Under the pieces are notes generated by a model. It worked only from the letters and a program-made list of their open reading frames with translations, had not been told where the DNA came from and did not search any database. A stretch of 64,000 nucleotides of DNA, from positions 105,944,045-106,008,044 of the forward strand of contig OU015495.1 in the NCBI GenBank assembly GCA_907164885.2, in the 5' to 3' direction. The position numbers and the translations under genes were made by a program. Source of the DNA: Dolomedes plantarius (Eukaryota > Arthropoda > Arachnida > Araneae > Dolomedidae). This document shows positions 56,313-64,000 of the stretch, piece after piece (position 1 is the first letter of the stretch; every line of letters starts with the position of its first letter).

Positions 56313-56319
56313 CCCCTTT

Positions 56320-56690
56320 CCACCGAATTGGTATAGACCTGCTCGGTCCATTTCCTAAATGCCGCTGCGGAAATAAATGGATTGTTGTCTGTACTGGTTA
56401 TGCCATAACTAAAGCTCTACCGACAGCCGACGCCCTCGAAATAGCTAGATTCCTGGTAGCGGAAATTCTGCTGAAGCATGGTGCCCCGAGGGTTCTAATC
56501 ACTGATCATGGAAAAGTCTTCCAATCAAGGCTGGTATCCGAACTCATCCGTTGTTGCCAGGTAAAACACAACATGACGACCGCTTACCATCCGCAAACTA
56601 ACGGACTGACCGAGAACTTTAACAAGACATTGACAGATATGATGTCTATGTATGTTGATGTCGAGCAAGGGACTGGGACTTAGTGTTGCT
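56320..56690 (+). pseudogene. gypsy integrase catalytic core
   Basis: A different frame from the upstream piece carries GIDLLGPFP (first Asp), ITDHGKVF (second Asp) and HPQTNGLTENFNKTL (Glu), the DDE core of retroviral-type integrases. It stops near 56,680 after EQGTGT. Confidence 0.88.
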
Positions 56691-56886
56691 GTTTGTGACT
56701 TTCGCATATGATACCGCAAAGCAGGATGTTACGGGATTTACTCCGTTCTTCCTACTTCACGGACGGGAAGCCGAGACGACCATGGACACATTATTTCCGT
56801 AACAACCGGATGGTCAAACGGACGACTACCTTGGGCACTTAGTCACGGCGGCTGAAGAATCGAGACAATTAACTCGATTACGAACG

Positions 56887-57333
56887 TTGGTTGCGACACA
56901 GAAGGACCAAGGACGTTACGACGCCACGCATAGGACAGTATCCTATCAACCCGGAGATCTAGTATGGATCTTTACACCTATACGTAAAGTGGGCCTTTCC
57001 GAAAAGCTGCTGACATGTTATTTCGGCCCATATAAGATCGTCAAACGGCTATCTGACGTAACATACGAAATCGAAAATTTTGATCCTATGTCGAAGCGGA
57101 GAAAGGGCAGGGATACCGTTCACGTCCTCCGGATGAAACCCTATAGTGATCTCGACAATGAATACGTTGACACCACCTCTAACGATGATCCTCATCGACC
57201 AGACACCGAACCTGCCGAATCAGCGATACCCGAAAGAAAACCCTCGAAACCATCGGCAACAACATGTACCGGGCCTTTGACTCGATCTAGAACTAGGGCC
57301 AAACAAGCGCTGTCGTCTAAGGGAGGAATATAA
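56887..57333 (+). pseudogene. gypsy integrase C-terminal domain
   Basis: The frame includes YQPGDLVWIFTPIRK, CYFGPYKIVKRLSD and VHVLRMKPY, the GPY/F module of gypsy integrases, then a Pro/Thr-rich tail. The stop codon directly abuts the 3' LTR, with a purine-rich AAGGGAGGAATA tract serving as the plus-strand primer site. Confidence 0.9.
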
Positions 57334-57682
57334 TGCCACATTTCGAAATGAAACCGTCGTGCGCCATGGCACAATGGATATAGTCGCAGGGTGCAAATGG
57401 GAAGGTCCTAGGTTTGAGCCTGCTTGAGGACAGAGTTGATTTATCGTTCTTTTATGTTCGCTTCCTTAAATATTCGAGAAAGCTCTACAATATGCAAATT
57501 TCCCCTAATGCAAATTTTCCCCCTAATAGCTGAATATTTCTAGAATGTTCTCTAACTCTTTAAAAGCTTGTGTTGGAACTGCAAGTGGGAGTTCTTCGAC
57601 TGTGAGCCTGATGGCTTGTAGGTTTCTTGTTTAATAAAACGTTATTGCTTGTTTATCGGGGATTCCTTTAATCCACGCGACA
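57334..57682 (+). repeat. gypsy 3' LTR (349 bp)
   Basis: It runs TGCCACATTTCG to CGCGACA. It has AATAAA near 57,632, and its first 41 bp match the 5' LTR stub with three differences or fewer. Confidence 0.92.
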
Positions 57683-57842
57683 ATATTACATATGCTGTGG
57701 TAGGTGATACCATTTCAAAACGTTACGAAAGATGCTCAAAGTTTCCACCATTACAAGAGAAGCAAGCGTTATAGCGCCGGACCATAGATTGGCGGACACG
57801 TTCGGAAACACCTGGATTTGCTTGGATCTGGTTGCCTAATCC

Positions 57843-58078
57843 CCCCCCCCCCCGTTCTCCGGATTTAAGCAGCCTGGATTTCTTTTTGGGGTGCATTTAA
57901 AGGTGCTGTGTATGAAACACCTGTCGAGTCTTAAATGGATCTGGTAGCAAGAATTGTTTGCGCTGCTGCAGATATCCAAGCAAATCCAGGTATTTTCGAA
58001 CGTGTCCGCCAATCCATGGTTCGTCGCTATAACTCTTGCATCTCTTGTAATGGTGGAAACTTTGAACATCTTTTGTAA
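57843..58078 (+). pseudogene. mariner-type transposase C-terminus (right arm)
   Basis: After a poly-C run the translation gives a LSSLDFF-like catalytic tail. A one-base shift then leads to AFKGAVYETPVES and, after a stop, RIVCAAADIQANPGIFERVR and NGGNFEHLL before the end. It is the C-terminal part only. The mirror copy, RQSMVRRYNACFSCNGGNFE, reads leftward at 57,840-57,700. Confidence 0.85.
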
Positions 58079-58370
58079 CCTTTTAAATGGTATCATCTAC
58101 CACAGCATATGTAATATTTATGAGCAATAAATATTTCTGATAATCTCTGTCTTGTATTCCTTCATTTCTTGTACCTCTGATACCACTTTCCCATCACGTT
58201 TGCGACCATGGGTTGCTATGCAGTTTTTAATCCTTTTGACATGTCTTAGGTCATATCAAAAGGATGACCTAACACATTAACATTAGGCCTTACATATGAC
58301 ATACATAACATTAGGCATTAGGACATGTCTCCCCTTAAAATTTATCCAAATCCTTATGGGACACCCTGTA

Positions 58371-59199
58371 TAGCCTTTAGTGGTTCCTGTTATGAGAGAT
58401 TTCCGTGCTTGACCTACCCGATATTTTTGCAGCCACAGATTATCAAATGCATTCTTTTGAATTCTGTTTTCTGCTATTGAAAATAGCTCTTCAAATGCAG
58501 TGCGATGATTTAAAAAATCTTTTAATTTAGATTTAATTTTTTTCATCATTCAATTAATTTTTATAATTTAAATTAAATTAAATGAATTAAATTAAAAACT
58601 AGTTTTTACTCAAATTAATTTTTAATTTAATTAAATTTTGTTTTCAAATAAAAGGTTTTGTATCAGTACAAAATAACGTTTTAATATTCTGGAAAAAAAA
58701 GCAATTCCGGAGAAAAAATTAATAATTTAAAATTAAAAAAAATTAAAGTTTTTATTGACACGCATACCTATATATGCAGAATAAAAACATGATTAAAAAA
58801 TTAGCATTAGCTCAATCTGCAATCAGCTAATGCATATGTGGGAAGTCAAAAATTTGCATTTGCTAAATCTGTGATCAGGAAAATACCGAGAGGAAAATTC
58901 CCCATTGATTAACATTGGCATTGAAGATCTGCGGTGTCAACTGGTGGGCTGTCTAATTTTTTTTCCTCTTTAATTTTTTCCATTGAAATTATAAACATTC
59001 CTAATTGATGCTTTTTTCATTGATAATATCCATGGACCACTTCTGAACAATTTTTTATAAATCTTACATCATAATGCACCTGCCGATCTTTGTTTACTCA
59101 TAATTTTAAATAGCTAAACCATGGTACTGAGTAATGGGGAAAGAACAAATGGAATTTGTTTTGATGATGAGGGCCGGCAGTCACGCCGGCAGAATCCAC
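58371..59199. other. Intergenic, AT-rich low-complexity
   Basis: AATTAAATTAAAT-type low complexity at 58.55-58.65 kb. No gene supported. Confidence 0.5.
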
Positions 59200-59202
59200 T
59201 TA

Positions 59203-59352
59203 CGGACCTGTTCACATACAATCCATCAGCGTCAGCGTTACTTGTATTGACACTTTTTAAACCAATCAAAGGCCTTAACAATTTCGTGGCTAATCCTTTG
59301 GAGGTTTGTAATTGGTTAAATATATTTCAATACGAGTAACGCTGACGCTGAC
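59203..59352. mobile_element. PIF/Harbinger-type MITE, copy 2 (right end decayed)
   Basis: It is collinear with 25,154-25,320 (GGACCTGTTCACATACAATC start, shared AACAATTTCGTGGCTAATC and GTAATTGGTTAAATATATT). A TTA precedes the left end, and the right TIR is lost after GACGCTGAC. Confidence 0.85.
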
Positions 59353-61686
59353 CCCTACGAATAACCCCTAAGAGTTTAAAAAGCTACATCTAATCAGGTG
59401 TCTAAAAAGCACGCAAGCTTTGCGGCAAACTGATGGATAAATTTAAAACAAATGCATGTGACTAGTTGGCAGTCAAAGTATAATGTAGCTTTAAGTAAAC
59501 AAAAATGCTTTCTTGTTAACTTTTGAACCGATTTTGAAATCCGATTTTGCTACCCCATTTCCAGGTTTATGGGGCATCTTGCACGCCGAAATTCATGACG
59601 TATACACATTACTTCAAATTAACTTATCACATGGTTTTATATCGAAATTAGTGGACTTTACGCGTTAATATGCATTGATTCACAGGTCACTAATAATGAC
59701 TGTAAGAAGCAATTAAATCCAAAATAAGAGTTTTTTTCTGTCTTATCTCTAATGGGAGTGAAAAGTAATTATTATTGTTTTTATCTGGAATGTTATTTAA
59801 TTTTACGCAATATAAAAATAAATTTAATCAATTATATAATTCTAATGCAATAAATTCTTACTAGACAGGCATTTTGAAGAAATGAATAACTTGGTAAATT
59901 TAGAAATTTTTTTTAATCCTTTTATCATAGATTACGATTCAGTTTCATGAGATAAAAAAAACCTGTTCATTAAATTGCACCACTGTTCTGTGCCATCAGT
60001 TACATTTGTTTTTATCGAGCCGAAATAATTTTTTTCATACTTATCACTATTAAGGAAATTGATGGCAGTGTAATATTCTGCGATAAGAGCTGTGTTTTGT
60101 TCATAAACGTTTCCTCCATCATTATCATTTTTATGGAAGTGATCTTAATCGAGAAATTATGATCGCAATATCAGTGTATCAGGTAGGTAATTAGAAACAA
60201 AAAAACCCCATCCTAACTGATAATTGCGATTGTTTCATCTTTTTTACGATGAAACGAAAATAATTTTCTCTCGCTTTCTTGTTAAAGTTGAGAACATTGA
60301 CAGTAATGGGATTGAGGAAATTAAATTTAAGTTTTTTTAAAAATAGTACGATTTGGTTTTGGCAGTAAAGTAACATATGAATATGCAGTTGCATGTCGTA
60401 CAACTGCCAAAAATGAATGACAGAAAAATTATTGAATAGAAAAAGTATTCGGTTTGTTTTGGTAGTTCGGCGAGGTGTTGCTTTACTTAGAAAAATTGCT
60501 GCCAGAACCTAGAAAAGTTGTAATATAGAAACATACACTTCTATTCTTACAAATTCTAATAGAACTATTTACTGTGAAATAAAAATTATGAATTTACTCA
60601 GTTCAGAACCAGATTAAAATCCAGAGCACACAATTCGTTATATGAAATGGCATTCTCTTTTTTTATATTCAGAAGCTAGAATATGGAGTTTTAGAATACA
60701 ATGCCTGTTAATATATATCCCTCTAAGACCCACAGAAATATGTAAAAAATGCTTCTTCTATTACATTTATAACACAAATATATAACTCAGTTAGCCTAAA
60801 GCATTTCAAAAAGAACTGAAACTTAAGATATCAAATTGAAAGTTTACTTCTGAAAGCAAAGTATTAATTTATTCAGCTAGGGACCAGATTAAAGTAAATT
60901 GAGCATAAATCTTCATATAATATGATATTCTTACGTTTAGAAGCTAGAACATGAGGTTTTAGAACACAAAGCCAGGCATGTTAATTAATACCCCCCCCCT
61001 CAAAAAAACAAACAAACAAACAAACAAACAAACAAACAAACTAAAAACCATACAATCACCATAGGAATAGGCAAAAGAAGCCAACATCATATAATATAAT
61101 TCTCTGTCAAGGCTTCTATGATAAATCCATTTAAAAGTTAATGAAATTAATAAACAAAACTAGCAATTTTGATTCTATCATGGCTACAGCAAAATAAAGT
61201 GAAACATTCTGAAAAACATAAAAAATAATAAATTCTCGAATTACTGTCTTTTTAGCACATTTCTTGTTGTTGGTCTACTTAACAATAAGATATTTTGTAA
61301 TCTGAAAAAAAAATTGCTCATCTAAAAAATAACGAATAAATATCTGATTCAAGCGCTCTTAAATTCGTCGATGCTCTCTCAAGTGAAAAGTTTTGCTCAT
61401 CCAACAAAATTTCGCTAAATCAACTGTTTTTTCCCCTTCGCGGATACCCATATTTATTTTACGGACTAGTGAATGTTTTAAATGTGGAGAGTAAGGGAAT
61501 TTTAGTAACATTTAAAAGCAATCAATTCAGGGCTTTAACTTCCTAAAGTTCGTATTATTCTAGCCATTTAAGTTTTCGGAAAATACGTTAAAGCATCATT
61601 CTCCCCCCCCCCCCCCCCGCGAACGGAATGTTTGAAACATTTATGTTTTAATTCAGAACTCTCCATTCATGGATAATATGAAAGTA
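59353..61686. other. Intergenic with a diverged tandem duplication
   Basis: 60,590-60,722 and 60,865-60,995 share ordered blocks (ACCAGATTAAA, TTCAGAAGCTAGAA, GGAGTTTTAGAA), about 275 bp apart. (CAAA)n lies at about 61,003-61,040 and poly-C at about 61,604. No gene seen. Confidence 0.65.
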
Positions 61687-63212
61687 CACTGGTGAATTAA
61701 ATTAACAGAATTTGCCTATTTTATCGAATTTCATGAAAAGAACTGAACTGAATGTAAAACCACTGCTTCTAGACAAAAATGCAAATCTTGTACTCCAAAT
61801 TCGTAAGCATAAACGTGTGTGTAGGAGGAGCCAGTAGAGAAACAGGCTTTATAAGCGCGCGTAAGTTAAGACGCATTTCGTTCGCTAGCACATCTCGGCG
61901 AATTTCTTGGTGTTATTTTGCAGCAATCGGTTAATTTCAAATTGTAACAGTAAAAATGAGTAACCACCAACGTTTAGATGATGGAATGAGGTGGGGAATT
62001 GTGGGGAGGCTAGAAGCAGGCCAATCTCTAGTCCAAATTTGTAGAGAGTTCAATTTAACGCCCAGCGTCGTGTGTAACTTATGGAAACAGTTCCAGGATA
62101 CCGGATCAATCGAGAGAAAGCCTAGGCAAGGTCGTCCAAGAGCCACGACGGCCAGAGAAGATCGTCATTTGTCAATTATAGCGAGGCGTAACAGGAGTGC
62201 TACAGCTTCTCAGCTCTCTCGTGACTTGTATGCAGCCACAGGAATCAGTGTATTAAGGGTGACTGTTTCCAAAAGACTTCATGAGAGAGGGTTGTTTGCA
62301 AGAAGACCTGCTGTTTGCATCCCGCTCACTTCTACGCACAGGATAATCCGTTTATCATGGTGCAGAGAGCATAGAGATTGGAGTATGGATCAATGGGCGA
62401 CCGTTCTCTTCACTGATGAGTCCCGGTTCAGCCTAAACACCGATTCTCACCGTACGTTCATATGGAGAGAACCAGGGACCCGCTACCTACCCTCCAATGT
62501 CCGCGAAATCGACCATTATGGCGGAGGAGGTTTAATGGTCTGGGCAGGCAGCATGCCGGATGGCCGCACACCTCTCCATGTCTTTGGAAGAGGCACTGTG
62601 ACTCGTGTGAGTTATAGGGATGAGGTCTTGGAGCCCTATGTTCGTCTTTTCAGGGGTGCAGTTGGCCCTGAGTTCATTTTAATGGACGATAATGCGACGC
62701 TACATAAAGCTCTTCTGGTCGACGAATTTCTAGAGTGAGGATATTCTCCGGATGGATTGGCCAGCCAGATCTCTAGACCTTAACCCTATAGAGCATGTCT
62801 AGGACGCTCTAGGGAGGGCAATTGCAACTCGCAACCCCCCCTCCGAGAACCATCCAGGGAATGAAAACAGCGTTCCTGAACGAGTGGGACCAATTGCCAC
62901 AGGAATTGATAAACTACCTTCTTTCAAGTATGAAATCACGCTGCGAGACCTGTATATCTGTAAAAGGGGACCATACCCCCTATTAACCCATCTATTAACC
63001 CATTTTTTTTGTTTATTCTGCAACCGCTGTTTCATACCTTCCGACTCCAACGAGTGTTACGCACGATCATGCGTGTGTATTACAATTATTGAATGGTAAT
63101 TTGTTTTGTATTGTATCAATGTATGTACATATCAAATTTCATTAAAATCGGTACAGTAGTTCTAGAGATAATCGACCAAGTCTGCAAATTCTCTTAATTT
63201 CTTACACCAGTG
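61687..63212 (+). mobile_element. Nearly complete Tc1-like element (DD34E)
   Basis: A 1526-bp element with about 30-bp TIRs (CACTGGTGAATTAAATTAAC and mirrored CACTGGTGTAAGAAATTAAG). TA is at 61685-61686 and 63213-63214. The length matches intact Tc1 elements. Confidence 0.94.
61956..63060 (+). pseudogene. Tc1-like transposase, two late lesions
   Basis: ATG at 61,956 opens an unbroken 260-codon frame with two helix-turn-helix segments, the basic GRPRATT linker, first Asp in VLFTDESRF and second in LMDDNATLH. The frame ends at TGA 62,738. One base shift later it resumes with RMDWPARSLDLNPIEHV, which holds the catalytic Glu, and then a TAG in place of the usual Trp before DALGRAIATRNPP. Two lesions in an otherwise clean gene imply recent inactivation. 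Confidence 0.92.
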
Positions 63213-63306
63213 TAATACATAACGTTGAAAATTGCTGGAGTTTGAAGTAAAGTTGGATTTAAAAAAAATTAGCTTAATATCACATGTTACGGGGGAGTTA
63301 CCCTTA

Positions 63307-63625
63307 TGCTTACTCAACACCAATGGCGACGGAGAAGAAAATCATGTATCTTCGTTGTTGCGCATGCGTATTACAAATTTTCACTCCCGCGGTTCGTCTC
63401 CGTCTCTGCTCTCTGCGGTTTCAAGTCTTGGGAAAAGTTAAACTTTTGTCTCTGCCGCCATACTCGATAGCTAATCATAATAGAAAGAGAAGATTATGCG
63501 CATGCGCAATTAAATTGCCTCTTCTCCTCATCTCCTAGCGGTGTGAAGGCTTTTGTGACAACCATAGAGACAGGTGGCAAATGTGTCTGTCTTTCGTTGC
63601 CGTCGCCGTTGGTGTGGAGTAAGCA
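63307..63625. mobile_element. 319-bp MITE, TTA target
   Basis: TGCTTACTCAACACCAATGG is mirrored as TGCTTACTCCACACCAACGG, followed by CGACGG on both sides. TTA is at 63304-63306 and 63626-63628. It is GC-rich, with two GCGCATGCG motifs inside. The TTA duplication suggests PIF/Harbinger. Confidence 0.83.
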
Positions 63626-63628
63626 TTA

Positions 63629-64000
63629 GTCTCAGAGGATTCGAAGACAATGTTGTCAATTAGAAAGTTGATTCGATGTTGCAAAATCGCTTTTAAATAT
63701 CTACGGATGTCTTTTTGCATCAGAAACCCCTCAGATACAACTATTATTTTAACATTTAGTCAGGTACTGAAATTTAGTTTAAAATAGTAATAGTTTTTAA
63801 CTGAAGATATCAGCGGTACTGTTGCTTTTGCTTCCCTATAAGTGTTGTTGTTCAAATAACTTTGGGAGAATTTAATTTTTATTTGGGAGCTTATCCCTTA
63901 TCTTATGAAAAATAAACAACCGGAAACAGTAAAATGTGATTTTGCACTCTGGAAGCAAATTTACGTTTAAACGTTTCCGGAGAAACCTCTCCATTGCATA
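63629..64000. other. Intergenic, nothing identified
   Basis: AT-rich window end with no supported gene. Confidence 0.5.

Larger units (their letters stand above)
55076..57682 (+). mobile_element. Internally deleted Ty3/gypsy retrotransposon
   Basis: It starts TGCCACATTTCG and ends CGCGACA, with a 4-bp ATAT duplication (55072-55075 and 57683-57686) confirmed by the empty site in the other arm of the host fold-back. The 5' LTR is cut to 41 bp, then about 60 bp of filler. Gag, protease and most of the reverse transcriptase are missing, while the 3' LTR is complete. Confidence 0.93.
54899..58368. mobile_element. Fold-back mariner element split by a gypsy insertion
   Basis: Both ends read CAGGGTGTCTCAC / mirrored CAGGGTGTCCCAT, with TA duplications (54897-54898 and 58369-58370). 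The left arm is 54899-55075 plus 57683-57840, and the right arm is about 57960-58368. Each arm contains the same outward-pointing transposase C-terminus and 3' flank. There is no N-terminal half. Confidence 0.92.

Overview
This is an AT-rich, intron- and transposon-dense animal nuclear segment. The mix of elements (Tc1/mariner families of several kinds, pogo/Tigger relatives, Helitron ends, tRNA-headed SINEs, long (TA)n microsatellites) and the compact exons in kilobase introns point to an arthropod. My best guess is an arachnid such as a spider; that is inference from the style of the repeats, not proof. No bacterial-type operons, CRISPR arrays or prophage genes are present.

Host gene (about 0.1-25.6 kb, minus strand). 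I could join ten exons whose splice sites and reading phases all agree. They encode about 671 residues of a protein that runs off the window at its C-terminal end and probably also begins upstream of 25.6 kb. The order is a Ser/Arg-rich, probably disordered N-terminal half with several Cys-x2-Cys knuckles and basic clusters, then an ankyrin-repeat block whose repeats are split over four exons. I do not recognise the gene. Its introns hold MITEs, a Tigger-like remnant, solo-LTR and fold-back elements.

25.6-40.7 kb. First comes a diverged tandem array of about 240-bp units (25.6 to about 29.9 kb). Inside it is a near-perfect 2 x 316 bp palindrome with a pogo-type MITE exactly at its centre. Two copies of a TTAA-flanked MITE follow, then tRNA-derived SINEs, and then a 443-bp-arm inverted repeat (38.2-40.6 kb). 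One arm of that repeat carries a 689-bp Helitron, and the other arm preserves the empty site.

40.7-64 kb is mostly mobile DNA: a LINE 3' end, a DD41D mariner, a cluster of three TA-targeting transposons each bounded by (TA)n tracts (47.6-51.5 kb), a solo LTR with clean duplications, a deleted Ty3/gypsy element nested inside a fold-back mariner (54.9-58.4 kb), and a nearly complete Tc1-like element (61.7-63.2 kb).

Theme. Inverted duplications with DNA-transposon ends at their centres or borders recur at 18.9, 28.2, 38.2 and 54.9 kb, and a fifth, unexplained one lies at 1.0-3.5 kb. Two of them are built from paired 3' halves of mariner-like transposons. This is the most unusual structural feature of the window. 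No evidence of a dedicated defence or biosynthetic system was seen.
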